Shown here in pieces: positions 27,014 through 36,463 of a stretch of 64,000 nt of DNA. Position numbers and translations under genes: made by a program. The notes beneath the pieces are model-generated. The model was not told the DNA's origin, did not search any database, and saw nothing but the letters and a program-made list of their open reading frames with translations. The stretch is taken from the NCBI GenBank assembly GCA_031315915.1, contig JALDRK010000009.1:55943-119942 (forward strand), written 5' to 3'. This stretch comes from Nitrospirales bacterium (lineage in GTDB: Bacteria > Nitrospirota > Nitrospiria > Nitrospirales > UBA8639). Position 1 is the first letter of the stretch; each line of letters starts with the position of its first letter.

Positions 27014-27154
27014 TGAAAGAAAAGCCGATTTTTTTAGCAGGCGATCCGGGAGCAATGGGCATTGGCTAAACGCCGGTATCGATGTTTCGTTATCAATCGC
27101 TGATTCAAGCAAAAAAGCCAACACCAAAGTAATGTTAGGATTTCTCGGTTGTGT

Positions 27155-27907
27155 TTATCCAGCGGCGGCCATTTTTTCCATGATTTCATCGGAGATATCA
27201 AAGTTGGCATGGACTTTTTGCACGTCCTCATGGTCATCAAGAATTTCCATCAGCTTCAGGGTTTGCTCGGCGGCCTTTTCATCCAGGAGAATCTGATTTT
27301 GTGGAAGAAAGGTCAGTTCGGAAACGCTTGGTTCAATGTTGGCGTTTTTGAGGGCTTCTTTCACGGCTTCAAAGTCGCCCGGCTCCGTAATGATTTCAAA
27401 GCTGGACGCGCTTTGTTTCATGTCTTCCGCTCCGGCCTCAATGGCGAGATTAAAGAGTGTTTCCTCAGTGATCGCGCCTTTATCAACCACTAATAGGCCT
27501 TTTTTCTGGAATTGCCAGGCCACTGCTCCCGGCTCAGCCATATTTCCATGGTTCTTTGTGAGAAAACTTCGGATTTCGGCCACGGTACGGTTCCGGTTAT
27601 CCGTCGTGATTTCCAGCAAAAGGGCAGTCCCGCCCGGTCCATAACCTTCAAGCATGAATTCTTCGATCTGCATGCCCGGCAACTCACCTGTCCCCCGCTG
27701 AATGGCCCGTTTAACCGTATCGGCAGGCATGTTCACTTCCTTGGCCTTGGCGATGGCTTGTCGTAAAGCCGGGTTGCCGTTGGGATCTCCACCACTTCGG
27801 GCAGCAATGGAAATTTCCCGAATCACGCGTGTAAAGATTTTTCCCCGTTTGGCGTCCTGGGCTCCTTTATGTCGTTTAATGGTCGACCAATGACTATGTC
27901 CACCCAT
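27155..27907 (-). CDS. yebC: YebC/TACO1-family transcriptional or translational regulator
   Basis: 250 residues from the ATG at 27907, where the invariant MGGHSHWSTIKRHKGAQDAKRGK start is found; the longer frame adds an unrelated leader. Other family blocks are NMPADTVKRAIQRGTGE and YGPGGTALLLEITTDNRNRT. Members were annotated as DNA-binding regulators, and more recent work links the family to ribosome function at difficult peptide motifs. It lies in the usual neighbourhood of the ruv genes. Confidence 0.96.
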   Translation of the reverse strand: MGGHSHWSTIKRHKGAQDAKRGKIFTRVIREISIAARSGGDPNGNPALRQAIAKAKEVNMPADTVKRAIQRGTGELPGMQIEEFMLEGYGPGGTALLLEITTDNRNRTVAEIRSFLTKNHGNMAEPGAVAWQFQKKGLLVVDKGAITEETLFNLAIEAGAEDMKQSASSFEIITEPGDFEAVKEALKNANIEPSVSELTFLPQNQILLDEKAAEQTLKLMEILDDHEDVQKVHANFDISDEIMEKMAAAG

Positions 27908-28112
27908 GTCGCAGACTCTCTGGAATCGTTTATAGAGTAATAACAAAAGACTAAGGGGAGGGCTTCTAGCATAGTGTTTGAAGGGAGTCAATGAGCCTTG
28001 CGGCCGTTGTTTGATATGCCAGCAAGTTGCCAAGAGTGTTGGGCAATGGTTTCTTCTTTCTCGGAACTTCTTCAGTTGATTCCTATGAGGGAAGCTGGTA
28101 GAGAACCCACCT

Positions 28113-29081
28113 ATGAATGTTGTCTTCATGGGAACCCCGGACTTTGCCGTGCCAACCCTCCGGCGATTGGTGGATTCCCCATTCAGAGTGACGGGTGTAG
28201 TGTGTCAACCGGACCGGCCCCAGGGCCGAGGACAGAAGATCCGGTCAGGTCCGGTGAAGACTTTGGCTGTAGCCAGCCGAATTTCGGTCGTTCAGCCCCT
28301 CAAGATGAAGGATCCGGCTTTTCTGGAAATTTTGCAAGGTTGGAACCCCGAGGTCATTGTGGTGGCAGCGTTTGGGCGAATTCTTCCTTCTCAGATACTC
28401 CAACTGCCCCATCGGGGATGTTTGAACGTGCATGGGTCGCTCTTACCCAAGTATCGGGGAGCAGGCCCAATTCAATGGGCGGTGATCAATGGCGAACGTC
28501 AGACAGGGATTACGATTATGAAGATGGATGAAGGCATGGATACCGGTGCCATCTTGAGCCAGGAAGTGGTCGCTATAGGTCCGGAAGAGACGTCGGGAGA
28601 ATTGGGTATCAGAATGGCAGAGGTTGGTGGGGCCTTGTTATTGCGGACTCTTCGGGAATGGGTCGACGGGAGGGTGTCGCCTCGGCCCCAAAACGATCAG
28701 GAAGCCACGCTGGCTCCATTGCTGAACAAAGAGGACGGATTGCTCGACTGGACATTATCAGCCTATGCACTAGCATGTCGCATTCGAGGTCTCTCTCCCT
28801 GGCCGGGGGCCTATACGTTCTTTCAGGGGAGCCGGTTGGCCATCTGGAAGGCTGAGGAAAGTGGCCTGGGGCCTGAGGTGGGATTAGAAACTGATGATCC
28901 CTCGATAAAACCTGGTACGATTACTTCCGTCACAAAGCATGGTCTTTTTGTGAAAACCGGCAAGGGCCTCTTGTCCATATTGGAACTTCAGCCTGCCAAT
29001 AAGAAACGTATGCCGGTGGATCAATTTCTGGCAGGTCATCCCGTAAAGGCCGGGATAATTTTTTCGGGAAAACTTGTCTAA
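28113..29081 (+). CDS. fmt: Methionyl-tRNA formyltransferase
   Basis: 322 residues. The N-terminal formyltransferase domain begins MNVVFMGTPDFAVPTL and includes HGSLLPKYRGAGPIQWAVI, with the formyl-tetrahydrofolate site, and the mobile loop ITIMKMDEGMDTG. A C-terminal OB-like domain follows. It formylates initiator Met-tRNA in the cytoplasm. def, the usual neighbour, is absent. Confidence 0.97.
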   Translation: MNVVFMGTPDFAVPTLRRLVDSPFRVTGVVCQPDRPQGRGQKIRSGPVKTLAVASRISVVQPLKMKDPAFLEILQGWNPEVIVVAAFGRILPSQILQLPHRGCLNVHGSLLPKYRGAGPIQWAVINGERQTGITIMKMDEGMDTGAILSQEVVAIGPEETSGELGIRMAEVGGALLLRTLREWVDGRVSPRPQNDQEATLAPLLNKEDGLLDWTLSAYALACRIRGLSPWPGAYTFFQGSRLAIWKAEESGLGPEVGLETDDPSIKPGTITSVTKHGLFVKTGKGLLSILELQPANKKRMPVDQFLAGHPVKAGIIFSGKLV

Positions 29082-29149
29082 ACCTATTGTAGGCGATGAG
29101 CAACCGCCGATGGCCATAGACGAATTTGACTAAGGAAAGAGTCATTCCC

Positions 29150-29464
29150 ATGTCCGATCAGAAACAAGAATTGTTAAATTATATTCAGGCTCAACTTGGA
29201 GAGTTAGACCAGATACACGATCAGGCCGAAAAAGCGCTCAATGCCGTTCAGGGAAAAGATCACGTCACGAAATGGAAAAGAAAAGTGGTAGAAGGGTTAG
29301 CGCCCTATGTCAGCCCGGCCTACCTTCAGCGTGTTACCAATGATTGGCTGGAAACCACCTATTTCGTGGGTGATGTGTTTGATGAATTGGCCGATGAAGT
29401 GGATATGTGCCGCCGTCATCTCAAAAAATTAGCCAAGGAAGTTCAAACATCGGGAATCCCTTAG
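29150..29464 (+). CDS. Small helical hypothetical protein
   Basis: 104 residues from the ATG at 29150, with AAGGAAAG about 10 bases upstream; a TTG at 29126 is the alternative. The protein is soluble and helical, with an early coiled-coil-like segment (LLNYIQAQLGELDQIHDQAEKAL) and a Trp/Tyr-rich middle. No motif identifies a family. It lies between fmt and rsmA on the same strand. Confidence 0.7.
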   Translation: MSDQKQELLNYIQAQLGELDQIHDQAEKALNAVQGKDHVTKWKRKVVEGLAPYVSPAYLQRVTNDWLETTYFVGDVFDELADEVDMCRRHLKKLAKEVQTSGIP

Positions 29465-29526
29465 TGCACGCAGACGGTGTGCAGGGGCATTCTTGATCAT
29501 TCCCGGCAATCCATCGACCTGACTGA

Positions 29527-30345
29527 ATGACCCAACTTCCCCCACAACCTCGAAAACGCCTCGGCCAGCATTTCCTGATCGATCCCAATCTGCTTCGAAA
29601 AATTGTCGACCTTGCGGATCTCAACACGGAGAATTTTGTCTGCGAGATTGGACCAGGCGGCGGAGCTCTGACCAGATTGTTGTGCCAATCGGCGAAACGC
29701 GTGTTGGCACTTGAGGTGGATACGCGAATGGTAGAGTTCTTGAGAGGGGATTTTTCAGAATGCTCGAACTTGGATGTTCAGGAATACGATGCACTCCGTT
29801 TTCCATTCGCGCAACTGCCGGAGTCCACCGTGGTGGTAGCCAACCTGCCTTATAATATTTCCACGCCCATCATTTTTCGGTTATTGGATGCACGATCAAT
29901 AATCTGTCGTATGGTCTTGACTGTCCAGTTGGAAGTGGCCAAACGTCTAACGGCCAAACCGAATACCCGGGACTATGGGGTGATGTCAGTCATGGCACAG
30001 CACCTGGCCGAGGTCAGGTATGGTTTTCCCGTTTCGCGGAAGTGTTTTCGGCCTGTGCCCGATGTGGATTCCGGGGTGGTGAGACTGGATATCCGTCAGG
30101 ACCTACAAGAAACACCCGAAGACGTAACCCGGTTTCAACGGGTAGTCCGTGCTGCCTTCGGCCAGCGTCGCAAAACTCTCATGAATGCCTTTCGGTCAGC
30201 CGGCATCCCTCAGGAATACCTCCACACGGTCCAGGAGAAAACGGGCATTTCTCTGAGCCGCCGAGCTGAAACCCTCTCCGTACAGGAGTTTCGTCTGATT
30301 AGACAGGTTGTTGGAGAAATAGTCCCTTCGCCTCTGTTCCTATAG
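29527..30345 (+). CDS. rsmA: 16S rRNA dimethyladenosine transferase RsmA (KsgA)
   Basis: 272 residues. It starts with PRKRLGQHFLIDPNLLRKIV, followed by the SAM motif CEIGPGGGALTRLL and the catalytic motif NLPYNIS. The C-terminal helical domain carries FGQRRKTLMNAFR. It dimethylates the two adjacent adenines near the 3' end of 16S rRNA as a late assembly checkpoint. Confidence 0.97.
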   Translation: MTQLPPQPRKRLGQHFLIDPNLLRKIVDLADLNTENFVCEIGPGGGALTRLLCQSAKRVLALEVDTRMVEFLRGDFSECSNLDVQEYDALRFPFAQLPESTVVVANLPYNISTPIIFRLLDARSIICRMVLTVQLEVAKRLTAKPNTRDYGVMSVMAQHLAEVRYGFPVSRKCFRPVPDVDSGVVRLDIRQDLQETPEDVTRFQRVVRAAFGQRRKTLMNAFRSAGIPQEYLHTVQEKTGISLSRRAETLSVQEFRLIRQVVGEIVPSPLFL

Positions 30346-30406
30346 CCAAGTCTGATCCTGGGATACTCGAAATAGCGTAAGTGTTGTTTGCTGGATAGAA
30401 ACCCTT

Positions 30407-32797
30407 ATGATAGGATTTACCCGTATGAGTATCTTCCCTAGTGCTAAGGGTCGGGTCGAGCAGTCAAAAACCCGGGAACCTTCATTGGTTACCACCCAGG
30501 TGGTGGGAGTGGTGGTGTTGACCATGGGAATTTTATTCGGATTGAGTATTTTGACTTTTTCCCGGGAAGATCCCCTGCTCTTTGGCTCGTCCCTGCATGA
30601 TGCCAACCCTGTTCCTCAAAATGCCGTCGGGTTAATTGGAGCGACGTTGGCTTTTTGGCTGTTTGAATGGTTGGGCGGGACGGCCTATTTGGTGCCGGCA
30701 TTATTTGTCTCTTACGGGTTGGCCTGCATTTTCGGAGAACGAATTCGTGTGACATGGGGAGCCGTAGCGGGAGCCCTACTGGGTATCCTTTCCGTTAGCG
30801 CCCTGCTGCATCTTCAGACTCCTGGTCTCAAGCTTACTATGCTTCAGGGATTGGGATTTGATAACGGAGGCCTAGTGGGACGCTGGCTGGCTCAGGGGTT
30901 GGAGACTTATTTAGCGACCACGGGCGCTACGATTCTTTTATTGGCGTTTGTTATGGTGAGTTTTCTCTATATTGTGCCCTTATCGATTGGAAGAATGGCC
31001 CGCCAAGTGGCCAGTACCGGTGGGCGAGTTACGACGGGTGTGGTGCAGTCGGTCCGGGAAAAGGAGTGGTGGTCTCGAGAATCGAAACCGAAGGAAAATA
31101 AGTCTATTCGTATTAATCGTCAACTGGCTGGTCGTGGTGGGGTGATCGCGCCTTTAGCGGAACCCGCAGATATGAAATCGGCTCAGGTCAAAACGACCTT
31201 CAATCATTCGCCTGACTCATCTGCGATTCAATTGAATTTAGAAATCACTGCACCGGAAGACACCGGATATGCCACGACTTCAAAGATTTCGAAGTCCTAT
31301 CGGTTGCCTTCGCCCGTGGATCTTTTAGATACCCACGCCGCCCGTGCTGCAAATCAAACGGATAGTGTGCTCAAATCGCAGTCTGAAATTTTGGTCCAGA
31401 CCCTTGCCAGTTTTGGGATCGAGGGAAGTGTGACGGATGTGCATCCCGGCCCTGTGATTACCATGTATGAGTTTGCACCGGGACCTGGCATAAAAGTAGC
31501 CAGAATCGTCACTTTGGCTGATGATTTGGCCATGGCCTTAAAGGCTTTGAAGGTCCGGGTTGTGGCACCCCTTCCCGGCAAATCGACGGTGGGGGTTGAA
31601 GTGCCGAATCCGCAACGTGAAACGGTCGGCTTGAAAGAGATGCTCATGTCCGATGCGTTTCTCAAATCCAGATCCAAACTTGCGTTGGCATTGGGAAAAG
31701 ACATTTTTGGACGGCCGGTGGTGGCCGATCTTCGGACTATGCCGCACCTTTTGGTGGCGGGAGCCACGGGTGCCGGCAAAAGCGTAGGAATCAATAGTGT
31801 CTTGCTGAACTTGTTGTTTTCGGCCCATCCGGACGAAGTCAAACTTTTGCTCATCGATCCGAAAGTCTTGGAATTACAGGTGTATGATGGGATTCCTCAT
31901 CTTATTCGTCCGGTGATCACCAATCCCAAGGAAGCCGCAAGAGGGCTGGGGTGGGTCGTTCAGGAGATGGAGCGGCGGTACCGAGTTCTTGCGGAACTCG
32001 GGGTGAGAAGTATTGATGCATATAATCGGAAGCTGGATGAGTTGCAGGAAACCGGCAAAAAGAAATCTTCTTCGCACATCAAACGGATATCCACCTTGAA
32101 CCCAAACGAGGATGATCCTATCGAGTCGGTAGAGGAGCGGGTACCGCTTCCCTACATTGTGGTGGTAATCGATGAATTTGCCGACCTCATGATGGTCGCT
32201 CCCAAAGAAATTGAAGATCGGATTGCCCGTCTGGCTCAAATGGCGCGGGCCTCGGGCATTCATTTGATCCTGGCTACTCAACGGCCTTCAGTTGATGTCG
32301 TCACCGGTCTGATTAAGGCCAATTTCCCGGCAAGAATTGCCTACCAAGTTTCTTCCAAAACCGATTCCCGCACTATTTTGGATGCCAATGGGGCGGAAAG
32401 TTTATTGGGGAAAGGTGATATGCTGTACCTGGCTTCAGGAACCGGCCGCATTGTCCGTCTTCACGGCCCCTTTGTCTCGGATGAAGAAGTCAGAAGCGTG
32501 GTGGAGTGGGTGAAAAGCCAGGCCGCGCCCGTGTATGATCCGGTTGCGGTTGAAGCGGTTCGCGAACCACAAGTTGAAGAGCAAGAGCGAGATGAAACCT
32601 ACGAGCGAGCCAGGGAGTTGGTAATGACGACCGGACAGGCATCCGCTTCCTTCATTCAGCGGCGACTCCGCGTGGGATATCCCCGAGCCGCACGGATGAT
32701 TGAGCAAATGGAAGAGGAAGGGCTGGTGAGTGCGGCCGGTCGAGATGGCAAGCGGGATGTATTGGTGCGGGGAACGGCAATTGCCGAGTTAGGATAA
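30407..32797 (+). CDS. ftsK: DNA translocase FtsK/SpoIIIE
   Basis: 796 residues. About four hydrophobic helices lie in the first 200 residues, then a linker, then the motor domain with Walker A GATGAGKSVGIN (about residue 451) and Walker B VVVIDEFADLM (about 584), and a C-terminal gamma winged helix (about 727-790, RRLRVGYPRAARMIEQMEEEGL) that reads polar DNA sequences. It pumps chromosome ends at the division septum. The start may be the ATG at 30425, which is better placed for AGGATT. lolA follows with a 1-bp overlap. Confidence 0.96.
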   Translation: MIGFTRMSIFPSAKGRVEQSKTREPSLVTTQVVGVVVLTMGILFGLSILTFSREDPLLFGSSLHDANPVPQNAVGLIGATLAFWLFEWLGGTAYLVPALFVSYGLACIFGERIRVTWGAVAGALLGILSVSALLHLQTPGLKLTMLQGLGFDNGGLVGRWLAQGLETYLATTGATILLLAFVMVSFLYIVPLSIGRMARQVASTGGRVTTGVVQSVREKEWWSRESKPKENKSIRINRQLAGRGGVIAPLAEPADMKSAQVKTTFNHSPDSSAIQLNLEITAPEDTGYATTSKISKSYRLPSPVDLLDTHAARAANQTDSVLKSQSEILVQTLASFGIEGSVTDVHPGPVITMYEFAPGPGIKVARIVTLADDLAMALKALKVRVVAPLPGKSTVGVEVPNPQRETVGLKEMLMSDAFLKSRSKLALALGKDIFGRPVVADLRTMPHLLVAGATGAGKSVGINSVLLNLLFSAHPDEVKLLLIDPKVLELQVYDGIPHLIRPVITNPKEAARGLGWVVQEMERRYRVLAELGVRSIDAYNRKLDELQETGKKKSSSHIKRISTLNPNEDDPIESVEERVPLPYIVVVIDEFADLMMVAPKEIEDRIARLAQMARASGIHLILATQRPSVDVVTGLIKANFPARIAYQVSSKTDSRTILDANGAESLLGKGDMLYLASGTGRIVRLHGPFVSDEEVRSVVEWVKSQAAPVYDPVAVEAVREPQVEEQERDETYERARELVMTTGQASASFIQRRLRVGYPRAARMIEQMEEEGLVSAAGRDGKRDVLVRGTAIAELG

Positions 32798-33486
32798 TGA
32801 TGAAGTCCTTCAAGGTGGTGTTAAGCCTCATAATCGGGTTCACCATGAATGCCGTATCGTTAGGGGCTTCTCAACCTAGCGGGTCGAAAAGTCTTGTGGA
32901 AAAGGTCGAGGCGCAATATGCCCAGACGAAAGACCTTCAGGCGGACTTTACTCAGGAAACCAGGTTTGAAGGTTTTGAGACCGGGTTCTCGTCGTCTGGG
33001 AAACTCTATTTGAAGAAGCCGGGATTACTTCGATGGGATTATCTTGAACCGTCGAAAGAGCAAATTTATGTGGATGGCGATCAGGTGATGATGTATGTGC
33101 CTGATCATCAGCAGGTGGTGAAGGGAAATCTGACCCAATTGGCGGCATCGAAAGGTCCTCTGGCGTTACTACAAGACGTTGGGACTCTCTCGCAACAATT
33201 TACGATTATCGATTCGTCGCCGGAAGATCGTGGAGACGGAACAGTGCCTGTCTTAACGTTAGTGCCTAAGCCCACCGGGGAAGGTCCTCCCACCCTCAAG
33301 AAAATCGTGCTCAAGCTCACCCCAGATTCATTTCTGATACAAGAAATTACCCTGTTTGAAACGAGTGGCAATGTCTCCCGAGTGGCGTTCGATCATATTC
33401 AGGTGAACCAGGGCGTCTCCGCCCAAATGTTGCAATTCTCGGTTCCCTCGGATGTTGTTGTCGTGGAAATGCCGACTTTGCGCTGA
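32797..33486 (+). CDS. lolA: Outer-membrane lipoprotein carrier protein LolA
   Basis: 229 residues with an N-terminal signal peptide (FKVVLSLIIGFTMNAVSLGA). The mature part shows LolA features: VEAQYAQTKDLQADFTQET, GKLYLKKPGLLRWDYLEP and YVDGDQVMMYVPDHQQV. It ferries lipoproteins across the periplasm, which implies a double-membrane envelope. The start codon overlaps the ftsK stop by one base, a common ftsK-lolA pairing. Confidence 0.93.
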   Translation: MMKSFKVVLSLIIGFTMNAVSLGASQPSGSKSLVEKVEAQYAQTKDLQADFTQETRFEGFETGFSSSGKLYLKKPGLLRWDYLEPSKEQIYVDGDQVMMYVPDHQQVVKGNLTQLAASKGPLALLQDVGTLSQQFTIIDSSPEDRGDGTVPVLTLVPKPTGEGPPTLKKIVLKLTPDSFLIQEITLFETSGNVSRVAFDHIQVNQGVSAQMLQFSVPSDVVVVEMPTLR

Positions 33487-33570
33487 TGGGTCTAGAGGTG
33501 TGGCTTAAGAATGGCTTGATCCTGTAGGAAGGTGAGATTAAACCGGTTTCGTACTCAGAAGATCTGAAAT

Positions 33571-34047
33571 ATGGCCGAACGAATTTTAGTTGTCGATGAT
33601 GACAAAGGGGTGCGGGAAGCTCTTGGGGAATTTTTATTATCTCTGGGCTACGAAGTGGTCATGGCCGAAAATGGGCAAGAGGCCTTAACGAAATATCGCA
33701 GTGGAGCATTCGATATTATTATGGCCGATTTGATTATGCCCAATATGGATGGGATGGAATTCCTTCGACGGGTTCGGGAAGTCAAAAGCGACGAGGTAAT
33801 TTTCTTGATGATTACCGGGCATCCTTCGATCGGTACGGCGGTCGAAGCTATCAACCAGGGAGCGGATGATTATATTACCAAGCCCTTTCATCTCGAGGAC
33901 GTCAAGCAACGCATTACGAAATGTCTGGAAAAGCAAACGCTCAAGGGTCGATTGAAAACGGCTCAGGGACTGGCGTGGGGTTTGATGTTGTCCATTCCTT
34001 TATGGCTATTGTTGGGAATTATTTTGGTCCTGCTCTTTAAAGGGTAG
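33571..34047 (+). CDS. Receiver-domain response regulator with a C-terminal membrane helix
   Basis: 158 residues. A complete receiver domain (about 1-120) contains the acidic pair in VVDDDKG, the phosphoacceptor Asp in MADLIMPNMDGM, the Thr in LMITGHP and the Lys in YITKPF. After a basic linker comes a 20-odd-residue hydrophobic stretch, GLMLSIPLWLLLGIILVLLF, ending in KG. No DNA-binding or enzymatic output domain is present. It should sit on the inner membrane, facing the cytoplasm. No kinase gene is adjacent, so the partner is unknown. Confidence 0.88.
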   Translation: MAERILVVDDDKGVREALGEFLLSLGYEVVMAENGQEALTKYRSGAFDIIMADLIMPNMDGMEFLRRVREVKSDEVIFLMITGHPSIGTAVEAINQGADDYITKPFHLEDVKQRITKCLEKQTLKGRLKTAQGLAWGLMLSIPLWLLLGIILVLLFKG

Positions 34048-34110
34048 GGTCCTCTCCTCAATTTTGAAAAGTTTTCCCAGTCGAATTTTCTTGTTGTTCC
34101 TTCCTTGATC

Positions 34111-34674
34111 ATGTCTATTCGGGCGATCATCGGCACTCTGGTGTTTGTGCTTGGTATCGAAGCATGCTTCCTCTCCGGAACAGACAGCTCCGCCTTCAAC
34201 GGGCACATTACCGAAGATCCCACCAAATTATTGGATAAATATTTATCACTTGATAAAAAAGGGGCGCGTCTGGAGGCCTATTCCACCGAAGTGTTGAGAC
34301 CATTTGTGGCGTGGCCAGAAGAGCCGGTTTGGGGGCAGGTGGTCATTATTGAGGATTATCAAGTCATTGAAGATGTGACTCAATGGGACATAATCAGTGC
34401 GATGGAAGCGAAAATTCCTGTGGTGTTCCAGGTTTTGGGGACGATGCACTGGGAAAGTGTGACGTTTGTCGGGGAGGTTCGCCAGGAATTTCAGTATTTT
34501 CATATCAAAGCCCTTGGGGACCACTGGCAGATTGTGGCTCCTCAATTGCCACCTCATGTGGGTCGACAACGGATGATTGATTTTGTTCGATGGGCAGGAC
34601 TGCATGAAGCGAATGTTGAAAATAAGGCTCGTTTTGGCCATTTAAAAACACAACTTGAGGACACAAAGGAGTAG
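34111..34674 (+). CDS. Exported hypothetical protein
   Basis: About 187 residues from the ATG at 34111, with an N-terminal hydrophobic signal (IRAIIGTLVFVLGIEACFLSG). The cysteine in IEACF is not a good lipobox. The mature region reads as a small alpha/beta fold with DYQVIEDVTQWDIISAMEAKIPVVFQVLGTMHW split over several strands. I do not recognise a family. It is 12 bp before gph and may be co-transcribed with it. Confidence 0.7.
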   Translation: MSIRAIIGTLVFVLGIEACFLSGTDSSAFNGHITEDPTKLLDKYLSLDKKGARLEAYSTEVLRPFVAWPEEPVWGQVVIIEDYQVIEDVTQWDIISAMEAKIPVVFQVLGTMHWESVTFVGEVRQEFQYFHIKALGDHWQIVAPQLPPHVGRQRMIDFVRWAGLHEANVENKARFGHLKTQLEDTKE

Positions 34675-34686
34675 TAAGGTTGTTTT

Positions 34687-35334
34687 ATGAGCAGATGGAA
34701 AGCTGAATTATTATTGTTTGATTTCGATGGGACTCTCATTGATTCTAAATTGGACATTGCCACCTCGGTCAATCTGACTCTGGCTGATTTGGGGCTGCCT
34801 TTGCGTTCGGTGGAAGAGATTTATAGTTTTGTCGGAGATGGCGTGAAACGATTGCTGCGTCTTTCGGTTGGAGAGGGAGGAGATGACCGCTATGAGGCGG
34901 CGCTGGGGATTTTTCGATCTCATTACTTGAAGCATTGCGTGAAGACAACCAGATTCTATCCTGGCATTGATGCTGTCTTGAAGCATTATGAGAGTCGGAA
35001 GAAGGCCATCGTCACCAACAAGTCTCCGGAATACACCCGGTGTATCGTGGAAGGACTTTCTGCCAATGCTTTCTTTCATGCCGTAGAGGGAGCCCGCGAT
35101 ACTTCGGATCTCAAGCCCGAACCGGCCATGTTGCATCGTGTGTTGGCGGAATTGGGAATTGATCCAGATCGGGCCGTGATGATTGGAGACAGTACCAATG
35201 ATGTGCGGGCAGCTCAGGCGGCTGGTGTGAAGGCCTGTGCAGTCGGATATGGCTATGGCAACCGTGAGAAAGTGTTAGCTCTTCAGCCTGATTTTTATTG
35301 CGAACGACCTGAAGATCTTCTCAACGTGTTTTGA
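34687..35334 (+). CDS. gph: HAD-family phosphoglycolate phosphatase
   Basis: 215 residues. Motif I is FDFDGTLIDS, followed by a helical cap, motif II with VTNKSP and motifs III/IV with KPEPAML and MIGDSTNDVRAAQAAG. The cap pattern (FVGDGVKRLL) is that of Gph. It dephosphorylates 2-phosphoglycolate. In an organism fixing carbon through the rTCA cycle, the likely source is DNA repair rather than photorespiration. The exact substrate is assigned by family only. Confidence 0.88.
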   Translation: MSRWKAELLLFDFDGTLIDSKLDIATSVNLTLADLGLPLRSVEEIYSFVGDGVKRLLRLSVGEGGDDRYEAALGIFRSHYLKHCVKTTRFYPGIDAVLKHYESRKKAIVTNKSPEYTRCIVEGLSANAFFHAVEGARDTSDLKPEPAMLHRVLAELGIDPDRAVMIGDSTNDVRAAQAAGVKACAVGYGYGNREKVLALQPDFYCERPEDLLNVF

Positions 35335-35502
35335 CCTTCCTTCTTCATGAGGTTCAATCAGGTTTGATTGGTCTTGTGGGGCCCAATAAAGCTTGAAACA
35401 TTACAGGTTTCTCTGTTGTGGGAGAGGAGCGGTTTCCATTATGATGACCACCAATTTTTTAATGGTGGGAATTGATTGATTCGAGTTCTTGCTGAAGATG
35501 TG

Positions 35503-36123
35503 ATGGTCCAGCCAGTTGTGACATGCTTAGATATGGAGGGGGTGTTATTCCCCGAAATTTGGCTTGGCCTTGCAGAGAAAGTGGGGTTGGATGAATTACG
35601 CCTGACCACTCGCGATATTTCCGACTATGATGTGTTGATGAAAAAGCGACTGCAGGTATTGAAAACTCACGGCATTTCGATTCGTGATATTCAGGAAGTC
35701 GTACAAGGCATAGCGCCGTTGCCTGGGGTCCCCGAGTTTGTAGATTGGCTGCGAAATCGCTGTCAGGTCATTATTTTGTCTGATACCTTCTATGAATTTG
35801 TGAGGCCACTCATGAAGCAATTGGGTTTTCCCACGATCTTCTGCCATTCCCTGGAAATTGATTCGAAAGGGTTTATTGCCAATTATTGTTTAAGACAAAA
35901 AGACCAGAAACGTCATGCGGTCCTCGCGTTGAAAAATATTGGGTTTCGAGTCTTGGCAGGCGGAGATTCCTATAACGACGTATCGATGTTGAAAGAGGCG
36001 GACGCAGGGTTCTTTTTCTGTCCTCCTGAATCGATTGCCAAGGAATATCCTCAATTCCCGATTTCCAGAAATTATACAGAATTTCAAGAATATTTAGCTC
36101 GGGCTGGTGGGTTCGAGTCATGA
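35503..36123 (+). CDS. thrH: ThrH-type phosphoserine phosphatase / homoserine phosphotransferase
   Basis: About 206 residues from the ATG at 35503; the frame is open from 35476. CLDMEGVLFPEIW is the ThrH form of HAD motif I, with VIILSDTFYEF as motif II and GGDSYNDVSMLKEADAG as motif IV. ThrH differs from SerB in its small cap and can transfer phosphate from phosphoserine to homoserine. It likely serves serine synthesis. It stands alone. Confidence 0.88.
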   Translation: MVQPVVTCLDMEGVLFPEIWLGLAEKVGLDELRLTTRDISDYDVLMKKRLQVLKTHGISIRDIQEVVQGIAPLPGVPEFVDWLRNRCQVIILSDTFYEFVRPLMKQLGFPTIFCHSLEIDSKGFIANYCLRQKDQKRHAVLALKNIGFRVLAGGDSYNDVSMLKEADAGFFFCPPESIAKEYPQFPISRNYTEFQEYLARAGGFES

Positions 36124-36463
36124 TCTTCTAGGCGCGAGATGAGGATCCTGCTGGGGCGGGAACGCATTCTGTCGAGGAATCGGAGTGGCTGGAAAAAGAT
36201 GTTCAACCATATAATCCAATTGCCTTTTGGGCATCATCCTGGTAGATGTAGAAGGGTTTTTGCCTGGTTAGTGATGGGAGTAAATGATCAGGAGTAATCA
36301 GCCGGTTTTCCTATTGTTTAAAATGATCTTCGTTTTTGTCTCATCCCCCTATTCCTTTCAGCATGCAATGCTGTTTATTGTTTAGCCGTCCATACAGCGT
36401 CAGCTCAGTCGACCAAGGTTATAAGAAACGGTACTGAAGATTTCATGGAAAGGAGTCTTTGAA
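36124..36463. other. Intergenic region, 340 bp
   Basis: I see no gene, RNA, or repeat here. AAAGGAGTCTT at its right end is the ribosome-binding site of the following lipoprotein gene. Confidence 0.4.
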
